Assembly (NCBI RefSeq): GCF_000812665.2
Contig: NZ_CP014327.1
Location: 4,121,501-4,185,500, forward strand
Direction: 5' to 3'
Source of the DNA: Falsihalocynthiibacter arcticus
GTDB taxonomy: Bacteria > Pseudomonadota > Alphaproteobacteria > Rhodobacterales > Rhodobacteraceae
Length of the DNA stretch: 64,000 nucleotides
Shown: positions 52,880 through 62,816 of the stretch, one piece after another
How positions within the stretch are numbered: the first letter of the stretch is position 1
Layout of the letters: every line of letters begins with the position of its first letter
Position numbers and translations under genes: made by a program
The notes under the pieces: generated by a model
What the model was told of the DNA's origin: nothing
Seen by the model: the letters and a program-made list of their open reading frames with translations, nothing else
The model's database searches: none

Positions 52880-53868
52880 CTTATGTCGCAGAACTTCCCC
52901 TCGTCACAGCAGACCAAAAATCCAGCATCATGACTGCGCCACGCACCGCAGAATCCCACCGCGCATTACTGCAATCGCTGCCCAGCATGAATACCGTTCA
53001 AGTGGGGGGCGACGCCTGCGAAACGGCCTTGCCAAAGCAAATTTCAGCCGTGGCATGGAACGTTGAACGTAGTTTGTTTCCACTCGAAAATGCGGAGCTA
53101 CTGGCGGATTTAAAACTCGATATCGTGCTGCTTTCAGAGGTCGATCACGGCATGGCGCGGACTGGGCAACAACATACAACTGAGGTCATGGCGAACGCGC
53201 TGAATATGCAATATGCATTTGGCGTTGAATTCCAAGAGCTTGATTTGGGCGGACCAACGGAACGGGCTTATTGCAGCGATAATTTCAACGCGTGCGGCTG
53301 GCACGGCAATGCGATCTTAAGTTCTGTGCCCTTCATCGCAGTAAAACTTATCCGTCTTGATGACCATGGCCATTGGTTTTCCTCCGATGAATTGAACGCC
53401 GATCCAGAACAGCCTCGCGTTGGGGGACGCATGGCAATCGCTGCGATTTTGCCTAGGGATGGCGGAACGATCTGCGTCGTCTCGACACATTTGGAAAGCA
53501 ACGCGGACGCGAGGTATCGTGCCACGCAATTTGAGCACATACTTGATGCCATTGATGATTTTGCACCTGATATGCCTGTGCTTATCGGCGGGGACCTTAA
53601 TACCGGCAATCACCAGCCACCCGATTTTGACTGGAAAGACGAAACCCTATTCGCAAAGGCTGAGGCGCGTGGCTACACTTGGGACGCAACACCATCAGGA
53701 ATGACCACCAGATCAAGCCTGATAACACCACATCCAAACCGGAAAATGAAACTGGATTGGTTTTGCACGCGCGGATTATCTTGCATCGATACCGCTATGA
53801 TCCCCGCGCTATCGAAAACAGGAAAACCGCTCTCAGATCACGAAGCGATATGGTGCTCTGTTTCATAA
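52876..53868 (+). CDS. Endonuclease/exonuclease/phosphatase (EEP)-family phosphodiesterase
   Basis: 330 residues, EEP fold: SAVAWNVERS, LLSEVDHGMARTG (metal-binding Glu), VVSTHLESN, IGGDLNTGNH and the terminal SDHEAIW. No signal peptide. Translationally coupled to ugpC, so a cytoplasmic phosphodiesterase acting on imported glycerophosphodiesters, in the role usually held by UgpQ, is likely. Function inferred from context; other EEP substrates are possible. Confidence 0.8.
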   Translation: MTYVAELPLVTADQKSSIMTAPRTAESHRALLQSLPSMNTVQVGGDACETALPKQISAVAWNVERSLFPLENAELLADLKLDIVLLSEVDHGMARTGQQHTTEVMANALNMQYAFGVEFQELDLGGPTERAYCSDNFNACGWHGNAILSSVPFIAVKLIRLDDHGHWFSSDELNADPEQPRVGGRMAIAAILPRDGGTICVVSTHLESNADARYRATQFEHILDAIDDFAPDMPVLIGGDLNTGNHQPPDFDWKDETLFAKAEARGYTWDATPSGMTTRSSLITPHPNRKMKLDWFCTRGLSCIDTAMIPALSKTGKPLSDHEAIWCSVS

Positions 53869-54790
53869 AACCCGCACTAAACCGGACCTCCTGAAGACAA
53901 TTACACTCCTTGGATTCATGTGAAGCACAACTTGATAGGTGAACTGGGTCCGACAGATGCCTATTATAAATGCTCCGACAAAAGCACCAAATACGAACAT
54001 GGTTATGTTCGCACAGTATGGCAACGCGCTGTCGCCCCAAGCGTTTGAGATTATAGAGCAGTCCAGCACGGGCGTCATCGGTATTCCCTACGTTCGTTTA
54101 CGGCTGTGGAAATAGGCCTGCCTTAACGCGCGGCCCCCATGTCGGTTTGGATACAGGAATTGTCCCCTAGGCGCCAAGACTTGTGCCAAACGCACGAAAC
54201 TAGGTTTTGGAAATGTTGGGTAGTCCCCTATGATCAGATCTTGTGTCAAAAGTCTGATCAAGCCCTCGCATCGAAATTACTGGGTCAGGCGTAATTGGTA
54301 GTTCCATGAACAGACAAGCTTCGACGAGGTCGTGCCAGAGCCCCCAAATACTAGGCGCTTCGCGGGAAGTTGGTATTTCCCGCCAAGCACTTCACAACCG
54401 CATTGTGTACCTCGCTTATTCGGCAGCACTTGCCAACGTCTGCCGCGCACGGTCATGCAAATGATAAGGCCGCGGATTTGCTTCGGGTGCGTCCGTTTCC
54501 CGGACAGGTTTGGCAAGGCGAAAATTCGGCAAACTGCAGAGTGAAAAGAGCACCCAAACGAAGTAAATATCAAAAACAGTTGTAGAAAATACAGTTCGCC
54601 CCCTCTGCAACATGCACATTTCGCCTCGAAGGGCGGCGATCTCAACCATTCGCAGCGTCATCACAATTGGCTGCTTTGGTGATACTGGCGCACAGCTGTT
54701 GGTATGGCAATCAACAGAACCGATCATTTCGAGGCGTTCTTAATTGTGCCATTGGTGATGAGACCCTGGCAAACGGCCGTAGGCTTCTAG
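53869..54790. other. Decayed intergenic DNA
   Basis: About 920 bp with no recognisable intact gene. A 52-residue frame at 53957-54115 (+) ends IEQSSTGVIGIPYVRLRLWK and may be the tail of a lost gene. A 7-bp inverted repeat GATCAGA/TCTGATC stands near 54236-54268. Several overlapping frames at 54277-54727 lack ribosome-binding sites and family signatures. Confidence 0.4.
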
Positions 54791-55432
54791 CGCTTCATCT
54801 CTTATCGAATGGATGATTTCAGCGGCGGTTTATTGACTGTGAACAAGCCCAATCGCTTCGCCAACGAAGGGCGCGGCAATATCTGTGTCCGCAGTTTCAA
54901 TAGCGGCTGACCAGATCCGTTGTTGTCGTTCCAAGTCTTGATTCAGGCCTGGCAGACTTTGTTCCAACGATCCACAAAGCCTGTTTTGAGCACCTTACCA
55001 GAGTGGCCCTCGGGCCCATCGTTTCCACGAACCAGATAGTGCGAGTGCGAACCGTTTCGCCGCCCGTGTGGGCTATTGTGGGCCCATCCAGTCTCGGATC
55101 AACAAGGGACTCGGTTGCACTCCCTCCGCGCCATGGGCTTGGACTGCCACACGTCCACGCCCGTCGGCGATACCCCCTCGGCACATAAGATTGCAACGCT
55201 GCCCCGGCGGGAAATTTCGTCCACAACTTCTGGTACCACAGCCTACAGGTAAATCTCCGGCTAACGCTAACTGGGCCTCGATCCACACTGGGTCGCCGTA
55301 GCCACCGCCAATTAGCCCAAGTCCGCCAGCGCGCGAGACGGCACCGGCCATTGCTCTACTAGCGACAAAGGCCGTGGGGGCTTGGAGCACTGGCAGCTGC
55401 AGATCGAAAAATCCGGTTAGCCGAGTTTTCAT
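54791..55432 (-). pseudogene. Nitronate monooxygenase-like gene, frameshifted
   Basis: Starts at ATG 55432, overlapping the tautomerase stop (ATGA), with FDLQLPVLQAPTAFVASRAMAGAVSRAGGLGLIGGGYGDP, the FMN-enzyme N-terminus. After residue ~60 the frame changes repeatedly. Further fragments (TVRTRTIWFVET, QALWIVGTKSARP, and near the end ADTDIAAPFVGEAIGLVHS followed by a stop) are in different frames. Several indels, so clearly non-functional. Original role: oxidation of nitroalkanes/propionate-3-nitronate. Confidence 0.75.
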
Positions 55433-55638
55433 GACTTTGTCCTGTATTGCATGACCGGCAGCTCGCCGATCCCCCAATCTTCAAGCGCAACCTCGTCAAT
55501 CACGACAAAGGTCGTCTTTGGATCTTTGTTCAGCACGTCCTGTAGCAAGCTGCTTACACCTGCAATCAACTGTGCTTTTTCTTCGTTGGTCGGACGGGTG
55601 CCATCCGGACCACCTTCGCGGGTAATTTTGATATTTAT
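55429..55638 (-). pseudogene. 4-oxalocrotonate tautomerase-family gene, 5' end removed by IS630
   Basis: 69 residues read from the IS630 border: INIKITREGGPDGTRPTNEEKAQLIAGV ... FVVIDEVALEDWGIGELPV. Relatives begin MP-F-INIKITREG, with Pro1 as the catalytic base. Here the IS630 end (TATA at 55636-55639) replaces the start codon and Pro1, so no active enzyme can be made. Confidence 0.8.
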
Positions 55639-56122
55639 ACAGCGGCTACAGCACAACCCGAACGTTGCGATGTGAGATGATGCGGAAGTTATCAGTTACT
55701 TGATCTCGAAAGTTGCGCCACTTTTTTGGGACGACCTCTCGCATAAAGTTCAAGATTGGGTTGGCGAAGTGTTTTTGCGTTGGATAGTGCCGATTATGGG
55801 TGACGTGGCTGTGCATGACGGCCCAGAGCCTCTCAATGGGATTGAGATGAGGGCAATAGGGCGGCAGTTGGATCAGGTGAATGCGACAGTTTTTGCGCGA
55901 CAGGAACGCTCTGACATTGGGGCCTTTGTGGTATGGGGCATTGTCCCAAATGACGTGACTGATACGTTTGTCAGGGTTTCTGGCCTCAATTTTGGCGAGA
56001 AGCTGAACGGAGCTGACCCCATCGACGGTGGTTGGTTCAACGAAGGGCGCGTCAAAGGTTTCCAGGTTCAGAGCGCCGTGAATGTTCACACGCCCAGATG
56101 TCGTTTGGATGGCGGGATTTGA
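55636..56122 (-). mobile_element. IS630-family element, truncated copy
   Basis: Carries the last ~160 residues of the transposase and the right end (GCCGCTGTATA), essentially identical to the complete copy at 24139-25271 but on the opposite strand. Identity stops at 56122, where an IS30 end begins. The conserved block HVIWDNAPYHKGP and LNPIERLW are retained; the N-terminal half is gone. Confidence 0.9.
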
Positions 56123-57351
56123 CTGCGGTTTCAACGGGTCGACGCAACACATGCCTCAAATTTCTCTGCTGGCGTTTGATATTGCAAGGTCTTTCTCGGT
56201 CGCTCGTTAAGCTGGCGTGCGACAGCGCTGAGTTTGGCTTGGCTAAATCCGGATATATCAGTGCCTTTGGGGAAGTACTGACGCAGAATGCGGTTGGTAT
56301 TTTCATTGCTCCCGCGTTGCCACGGAGACTGAGGATCGCAAAAATAGACATCGATATTCGTGGCTATGGTAAATTTTCGATGCCCCGCCATTTCTGACCC
56401 GCGATCCCAAGTCAGGGATTTATAGAGCTCCTTGGTTAGTTTTCGTGCTTGTTTGATCAGGGCTGTTGTCACGCTCTGGGTGTCTTTGTTCGCGACTTTG
56501 GCCAGCATCACGAAACGGGAATGACGCTCAACCAAGGTGGCGATGTAGCTGTTGTTGGATCCTGCGATCAAATCGCCCTCCCAATGGCCCGGAACGGCAC
56601 GATCTTCGACCTCAGGAGGGCGTTCGCTTATCGAAACAGCATTCTTGATTTTGCGCAATTCAAGGCTCTTTTGAGTGGCGTGCCTTGAGCGTCGGGTCGC
56701 ACGTGGGCTGCGCAGGCATTCCTGCAATTCCTTCTTCAAAACCCCTCGGGTTTGGACATAGAGGCTGCGATATATCGTTTCGTGTGACACGCGATTTTGC
56801 TCTTCATCAGGATATCTGTGTTTGAGCCACCCAGTGATTTGCTGTGGTGACCATTTCCGACACAGCTTTCGCGCTATCAGCTGGCACAAAGGATCGTTGA
56901 ACGAGAGCTTACACAACTTGGGTCGCGTTGCGCAGTCCCAGGCGCGTTGGTCCGAGCGTGCTGCGCGATAAGCTTGGCGCCCGCCGTTCCTGCGAACCTC
57001 TCGGCTGATCGTTGAAGGGGACCGATTCAGGTTTTGTGCGATTGAACGAAATGACCGTTTTGTGACAAGCCCACGGGAAATCTCTTCCCGTTCATTGAGG
57101 CTCAAAGCATGCCGCGACCGCGTGCGATCAGCGGGGCGGATCCCACCGGTTCGCGCAAAATGAGGGAAAATCGACGAAGACGCACGATTGAAGTGACGGC
57201 CAATAGAGCTCATTGAATCTCCGCGTTGCCACCGAGCCCACATCTCGGACTTCTGTTTGTCCATATAAAACGTCCGTGTGCGATACTTCATGATAAACAC
57301 TCCATCTTTCCAAAAAGATTAAAGTGTTGCGTCGACCCTTTGAAACCACAG
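56123..57351 (-). mobile_element. IS30-family element, apparently complete (copy B)
   Basis: Near-perfect 28-bp ends: left CTGCGGTTTCAACGGGTCGA..., right reversed CTGTGGTTTCAAAGGGTCGA..., two mismatches. It differs in sequence from the IS30 copy at 22846. The left neighbour is a truncated IS630, the right neighbour a truncated phosphatase; no target repeat is seen, suggesting that deletions spread outward from this element. Confidence 0.9.
56131..57291 (-). CDS. IS30-family transposase
   Basis: 386 residues from ATG 57291 (GGAG 8 bp upstream). N-terminal HTHs (SMSSIGRHFNRASSSIFPHF and FRSIAQNLNRSPSTISREVRRNGG). DDE core complete: GHWEGDLIAG, LTWDRGSEMAGH, SNENTNRILRQYFPKGTD. C-terminal LNERPRKTLQYQTPAE. 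Appears functional. Confidence 0.93.
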   Translation of the reverse strand: MKYRTRTFYMDKQKSEMWARWQRGDSMSSIGRHFNRASSSIFPHFARTGGIRPADRTRSRHALSLNEREEISRGLVTKRSFRSIAQNLNRSPSTISREVRRNGGRQAYRAARSDQRAWDCATRPKLCKLSFNDPLCQLIARKLCRKWSPQQITGWLKHRYPDEEQNRVSHETIYRSLYVQTRGVLKKELQECLRSPRATRRSRHATQKSLELRKIKNAVSISERPPEVEDRAVPGHWEGDLIAGSNNSYIATLVERHSRFVMLAKVANKDTQSVTTALIKQARKLTKELYKSLTWDRGSEMAGHRKFTIATNIDVYFCDPQSPWQRGSNENTNRILRQYFPKGTDISGFSQAKLSAVARQLNERPRKTLQYQTPAEKFEACVASTR

Positions 57352-58609
57352 GGCAAAGCGGTCGTCTGAGGAACCAAATTATCGGCAATCGCGGTCTCGA
57401 GTGCCACCCTGTCGATATCTGGGTTGTCACGAACATCCGCAGCCAAGGTCAAATACGGATGGTCACAACTTTCGAACAGTGGGCCTTCTATGCCGAAACG
57501 CTCTTTGATCTGCTCAGCAGCAGGGGCCGTGTCCCATTCATCGGGAGAGACGTAGCTTCCCGGCATCCCGAGAGAGGCAAAAAGATTGGCCAGCGTCAGA
57601 TCAAGCTGGAGCAGGTTGTCTTCGGCCTCAAGGCTCGAGGGGCCAAAGAAATGCCCTACATAATCGGTCACGGATAAACTGACACCCAGAAAGTCCGTCA
57701 CATCGTCATCACCCAAACCTTCTGCGTCGATAAGAGGCTTCGCAAAATCGGCAGGCATGTGATAACCAAAAGGACTAAGCGTCAGCAGGGTCGTAAAGTA
57801 TTTGTCTTCGGTCGAACCCAATAGACGCGGAAAGGTGCGCCCAAACCCTGCAAAATCCGGCTCCCACGCCTGATCGTCGCGGCCCTCAAAAATATAGCTG
57901 TCGATTGGGTTCAAGAGTTCCCACAGCAGATCACTGTAGCTTTGCGGCAGACCTTTGTTGTTCCACGCATCAACCCAGCTGGGATAGGTATCATAGTAGT
58001 AATTGCTTGTTACGAACTCTCCGACTGCTTTTGAAAACCAGAATGTCTTGCCCGCGTGTCCGGCCATCGCAACGGCGCCACGATTCTTGATCGAGACGCC
58101 AAATACTTTTGCGCGTCCGGCCGTATTAACGGCTAGTTCGTCGCCAAATGTCGATGTCAGAATCGTACGTGGTGAACGGCCATCACTGGTCGCCGCACGC
58201 TGCGGGGGGTCGATTTCAGTCGCATCGTCGACATCCGCACCACTTGTGAAGATCGAATAGTCCGAGTCTTCAATGTTGTAGACAGTGCGTCCGGCTTCGC
58301 GGTCATACCATAGGTTGCCGACCATGCCGTGCGCTGCGGGGTTAGCACCGGCTGCCTGCGTCGTATGGCCTACAATCGTTTCGGTGTTGGCAAGGGTATG
58401 GTGGGCGTTGTTATAGTGAATGCCTTCTTCAAGCAGGTGCCTGAATCCACCTGCTCCGAGCTGATCCAAAAAACGGATGGGCATATCGCCTCGCAACTGA
58501 TCGACGGTAATTTGGAGAATAAGTTTCGGTTTGTCCTTGGCATATGCGGCGATTGGAACTGAGCTAAGTGCACACAGTAAAAAAAGGCCGTTTTTGACAA
58601 AAAATTCAT
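57352..58609 (-). pseudogene. Alkaline phosphatase (PafA/type I phosphodiesterase family), truncated
   Basis: A signal peptide is recoverable as MNFLSK..FFLLCALSS..AAYA if the run of seven T (58585-58579) had eight; as it stands the intact frame has only a TTG at 58643. Then QITVDQLRGDMP, the nucleophile Thr region HTLANTETIVGHTTQAAGANPAAHGM, SIKNRGAVAMAGHAG, SLSVTDYVGHFFG. The later metal-binding SADHG block is missing (ANLFASL joins LGMPGSYVSPDEW directly), and the C-terminus is cut by the IS30 after TTALPC. Three defects: not functional. Formerly a secreted phosphomonoesterase. Confidence 0.82.
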
Positions 58610-58643
58610 GGAATATCCTGTGGTGAAACCTGATGTTGGACAA

Positions 58644-59707
58644 GATTATGCAAGAATCCTCCCGAGCAAAGCAATCCTGATGACCTATTGGGGCTCAAAC
58701 CTGCCGTTAGCTGCAAAAGACGCCGCTAAAGAAAGCGGAGAGACAATGGCAAATCGGTTTAAGTTGCCGTCTATTGTTTTGGGGAGCATTCTGGGCACCC
58801 TGGCGGAGCAGAACTTGCGCTTGCATAGTTGACGTCGCTTGGCGCGACGCCGGAGGCATAATCTAAAAACCTACCCGAACCGTATTCTCAGAGGGCCGCG
58901 AATTTGCAACCGTCGAATTACCAATTGCTGGGCTGACGTCTGATGAACGGTCAGAGGTCGTTGCGCAAAAGTTCGCCAAAATGGTTACTGCGATGATCGA
59001 ATGTGGCGGCAAACTCAACAACGCCTAAATGCAGCATTCGCTTTTGGCACTTGTCGTCATTCTGGAAATCCGCATTTCAGTCCATGGTATTATTGACGTT
59101 CCCAAAGTCGATAAAGTTAACTTGTTCGTATAAATCGTGGGGGAAAGAGATAGGTTTCCTCTTCCAAAAACAATATTTTGTCAGGGAGATACGTTTAGTT
59201 ATTTCAACAAAACGTGCCCAGGCTGTTGTATTAGATCGCTTGACTTCATGGCCACACCATAAATGGAACGTCACCCTCAACAGTCACAACAAACCGATGC
59301 AATAGCGTCTGTGTCTCGGCTTGCGCGGTGCAGGAATGCTGCACGCCCCAGGGTATGGCAGCTTCAACGGACCGCATCGCATTGAGTGGCTACTAAAATC
59401 AATATCCGGTAGCAGACATCCGACCGACTATATTGCTGCGCGTTCGACGAAGGTCAGCGCAAGCTGCAACGCAGCGCCGTTCGTGTCGTAGGCAAAAGGG
59501 TAGGAACTAGGCCTGCGCTGCAATTGAGAAACTTGGCCTCGATTCTGGCGAAGCGGACATTCTCAGCCAGACGAAACACTCGTCGCCAAGTACCTCCTCT
59601 AGTATCTGAAAGGAAACGTTCGCGCTAAAATCTCTGACGTCAGCGTAAAACATCAGTCAGAAGGAAGCTATCATGTCCAGTTCTTATGATGACCCGTGAG
59701 CAAGAAC
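58644..59707. other. Gene debris
   Basis: No complete gene. Two in-frame remnants on the plus strand: 58680-58832 (MTYWGSNLPLAAKDAAKESGETMAN...) and about 58876-59028 (ATVELPIAGLTSDERSEV...MIECGGKLNNA), both unrecognised. 59028-59707 shows no frame with a ribosome-binding site. Confidence 0.4.
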
Positions 59708-59887
59708 TCAGCGCACTTTTTGAATCTTCAGCTTGTCTTGCTTTGCTCTATTCTTGGTCGATTCCTCAGAGCGCATGAGAGCTTTGGCAATGACCTTCAA
59801 ACTCATCCCTTTTGTTGCCAGCAGATGCAGTTTTTGAATTTCTTCATGCGTCCAAGCTTGGCGGTGGCGTTCATAACGTTCTGCCAT
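59708..59887 (-). CDS. Small helix-turn-helix-like protein, 59 aa
   Basis: ATG 59887, TGA 59708. Basic: MAERYERHRQAWTHEEI...LATKGMSLKVIAKALMRSEEST.NRAKQDKLKI. The pattern W-x-x-E-E-x3-L-x2-L...S-L-K-x-I-A-K-A-L resembles SANT/HTH mini-proteins common in alphaproteobacteria. Possible DNA binding. Weak ribosome-binding site. Confidence 0.55.
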   Translation of the reverse strand: MAERYERHRQAWTHEEIQKLHLLATKGMSLKVIAKALMRSEESTKNRAKQDKLKIQKVR

Positions 59888-60397
59888 TGGTGTCGTCTAC
59901 CTTATTATTGTGTCGGGTCTATGATAAAGCATGGCCGTGCAGATGGCGCCAGTACAATGGCAATAGCGGTTATGGAAGGGCGTCGGTTGTTTAAAAGTGG
60001 TGTAAAAGTCGTCCGACATGCCCGCGCCATTAGGAAACTAGTGTTGATGGCACAGATACGAATGGGGGCAATCGCCGAGACCGTTGGCTTTGCTAGGCTT
60101 GAGCGGTTGCAAAGCGGGCATTGCCTGTCGCGTGGATAGGCCCATGCGCGGGGTATCTGGTCATGGTTGTTCAACTAGGTGAGGTCGCGCGGCAATCGGC
60201 AATGGCGAATTGCGCTTATAAAACATAGGGTGAAGATTTGAAACAAGTCCGTTTTCGGGGGCATTGACTGACTCAAAATGGAGAAACCATATGCAACTGA
60301 AACGCGGATATACTTCAGCAACCGTAAAACCGATCCAGCGCAAACTAAGGCGTTGCAGAAAGGCGGGGTCCATAAATATCCACACAAGACGAGGCGG
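59888..60397. other. Non-coding or decayed stretch
   Basis: About 500 bp between the small HTH gene and the acetyltransferase. Open frames on both strands are short and without family signatures; likely debris. Confidence 0.4.
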
Positions 60398-60940
60398 TCA
60401 TCTAGTGTCTTTCCATTCTGCGAGTGTGTTCGCAACCATTGGCGCATCGGAACACTGCCTCGCCAGCATTGGTAAGATCAAGCCCCACTGAGTTTCCTTT
60501 GGTGGCCCAGACGGTTCGAAACCCAGTTTCGCATAGACAGAAATCGCCCTCTTATTGTCAGGATGAGGATCGGTCGCGATGACGGATGCACCCTCATCAA
60601 AGAGTGCCTGCATTCTTGCGCCAATAAACGCTGATCCATGTCCAACACCAATCATTTCTGGGTCACCGATGTATTGGTCAATTCCTCGCGCTCCCTTGGG
60701 AAGTTTGGCAAAATGATGATCTTCCCAGCCGTGCACCGTATAGTCCTGCATGAAGGCAAAGGGACGTTCATCCATAGAGATGATCCAACGAGATACACGA
60801 GGATCGCTTATTTCTTCTTGATCGTATGGCTCATCCGCGTCCCACCATTCGCGAACATGCGAACGCGCTTGCCACTCCTTTAGCAGGTCGAGATCATCTA
60901 TCGTCACTTGGCGAAATTTATATGTTCTGGCAGTCCTCAT
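60398..60940 (-). CDS. GNAT-family N-acetyltransferase (AAC(6')-like)
   Basis: 180 residues from ATG 60940 (longer in-frame start rejected: its extra residues look unrelated). GNAT fold: FRQVTIDDLDLLKEWQARSHVREWW, RGIDQYIGDPEMIGVGHGSAFI (acetyl-CoA loop), VIATDPHPDNKRAISVYAKLGFE. The group contains aminoglycoside 6'-acetyltransferases and siderophore-type acyltransferases; the substrate cannot be told. Apparently intact, isolated among debris. Confidence 0.82.
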   Translation of the reverse strand: MRTARTYKFRQVTIDDLDLLKEWQARSHVREWWDADEPYDQEEISDPRVSRWIISMDERPFAFMQDYTVHGWEDHHFAKLPKGARGIDQYIGDPEMIGVGHGSAFIGARMQALFDEGASVIATDPHPDNKRAISVYAKLGFEPSGPPKETQWGLILPMLARQCSDAPMVANTLAEWKDTR

Positions 60941-61203
60941 TCCAACAGTGTAGCATGTTGCCCGTTGGTCGGTATGGGCTCGTTGCTGCTCGCCATTGCT
61001 CGTCAATGCGAATGCCATGAAGGTCCGGTTTCAGGCTCGGCAATGAGGGGAGTATCCTCATCCGGACCAACGATCCTACCTCATAAGTTAAACAACTTGG
61101 CAGTATTTATTCGCCCCCCATTTATTCTCGCGCCTTTTTATCTGCTTTCACAAAGTCACCAGACGCATTAGGCATCCCTATCTTCGCTATCCAGGGAAAA
61201 ATC

Positions 61204-61752
61204 ATGGCGCAAAAAGCCACCATTTATAAAGTTGAACTTTCCGTTTCCGATATGGATCGTCACTATTATGAGACCCATAAACTGACCGTTGCCAAACATC
61301 CTTCAGAGACGGATGAACGGTTAATGGTGCGTATTCTCGCTTTTGCGCTGAATGCCCATGAGCAATTGGAGTTGACAAAAGGCCTTTCAACGGATGACGA
61401 GCCAGACATTTGGCAAAAAAGCTTGAGTGACGAATTGGAGTTATGGGTGGCCTTAGGCCTGCCGAGCGAAAAGGTTGTGCGTCAATCCTGTGGCAAAGCC
61501 AACGAGGTGATTGTCTATTGTTACGGCGGCCGCACGGCTGAGATGTGGTGGGAGAAGATCAAAAACAGCACCACGCGGTTTGATAACCTTCAAGTTATCA
61601 ATTTTTCAGAGAAGGAAACCAGTGATCTGGAGAAACTGGCAAGCCGCTCGATGAAGCTGCAGGTTAATATTCAGGATGGCGAAGTGATGGTCAGTGTTGA
61701 AGATAGCATCGTTTACCTCACCCCGATCAAATGGAAAAATACTGATCATTGA
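61204..61752 (+). CDS. YaeQ family protein
   Basis: 182 residues, complete YaeQ: MAQKATIYKVELSVSDMDRHYYETHKLTVAKHPSETDERLMVRILAFAL, DEPDIWQKSL, ELWVALGLPSEKVVRQSCGKANEV. PD-(D/E)XK-like fold of unknown role (reported to suppress RfaH loss in enterobacteria). The gene stands alone between truncated genes, so it may have come in by transfer. Confidence 0.92.
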   Translation: MAQKATIYKVELSVSDMDRHYYETHKLTVAKHPSETDERLMVRILAFALNAHEQLELTKGLSTDDEPDIWQKSLSDELELWVALGLPSEKVVRQSCGKANEVIVYCYGGRTAEMWWEKIKNSTTRFDNLQVINFSEKETSDLEKLASRSMKLQVNIQDGEVMVSVEDSIVYLTPIKWKNTDH

Positions 61753-61776
61753 TCGTCGACCAGCTCACAATGCGTA

Positions 61777-62073
61777 GGCGACCGCATCGATTTCGAGGAC
61801 ATAATTGTACGCGCCCTGAAGTCCCAGCATGCGGACGCTAAGATTTTCGCAGTCGGGGACGATTGGCAATCGATTTATCGGTTCGCGGGCTCTTATATTC
61901 ACATGATGCGGAATTTCGGCCGCGAATTCGGAGGGCAGTATGCGAAAGCTTCCGGAATCCACCGAACCGTCGATCTCGGCCGCACATTTAGGTCGGTTGA
62001 CAGGATTGCGCTCGCGACTCGACGTTTCATTTTGCGCTACCCAGCTCAGATCACGAAGAAAGCCACCCGATAG
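61777..62073 (+). pseudogene. UvrD/HelD-type helicase fragment
   Basis: About 98 residues without start codon: DFEDIIVRALKSQHADAKIFAVGDDWQSIYRFAGSYIHMM...TVDLGRTFRSVDRIALATRRF. It covers the motif III region (GDDWQSIYRFAG) of a superfamily I helicase unlike the complete UvrD at 6599. Both ends are lost. Confidence 0.75.
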
Positions 62074-62156
62074 CATTGGTGCACAACTAGATAGCTAAGG
62101 CCCTACACACTAACGCCACAAATCAAGTTAGTTCTTAACAGGCAGCCATCCTGCCC

Positions 62157-62816
62157 CTAAAGAACTTGTCTGGCGATACGCCGGTTCCTTGCGCCAATGA
62201 AGGTAACTTGCTTGTGCATGTAGGATCGATACTCGTCATTGTTCGATGGCAATGGAGAAGAAGCGAATTCGCGAAAAGGCAGGAAGAATTCGATTGCTGT
62301 CCTATTTTTTAAAATCATATCCTGAAGGTGAAAAAAATCGATGTATCCTCCAAAGCTTCCGAATAGTTCAAAGAATTCGGCATTTCTTGCTAATACTGAA
62401 CTGAGCGGGCTGCCTTCGTTTTGGTAGTGGCGTTTGATGCACTCGAGAGTTAGATCGAAACGGTCCTTTATCTTGCTATTAGTACCACGCGCTTGATTGA
62501 TATTTTGTTTCCCATCAACCATTCGAGCTGGAAAGATGATGTAGGCACCGACAATACTACCACAGTAAAAGAACTGATCCAGTTCGCCTTCTGGTATTTC
62601 GTTGATGATTGGAGCCATGGCTCGGTGATGCCTATAAGTGTTCGTGAGCGCATCGCTGGACAGGAAAAATTCTCCTCGTTCTGATATGTGATGCAGGTAG
62701 GTTCTAGGATGCTCGTCTGAAAGAGAGAATGCACCACCAGTAGGCAGTTTCTTGCTCCAGAGTGCTTTGTGGTAGTTGCGCAGTGTCGGGCTATGGCTGT
62801 CTGGGTCTTTGCCCAA
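62157..62816 (-). pseudogene. DUF6994-like protein, N-terminus replaced
   Basis: 219 residues: [83 protein letters not shown] recognise it as a widespread family of unknown function, in which a FDT..GKDPDS-type N-terminus of some 10-15 residues normally precedes. Here that part ends at the junction with an ABC-ATPase fragment on the other strand, so the start is missing or very recent. No function known. Confidence 0.6.

Noticed and set aside
54277-54727. Overlapping 60-120-codon frames on both strands
   Set aside because: No ribosome-binding sites, no recognisable domains, odd composition; treated as debris.
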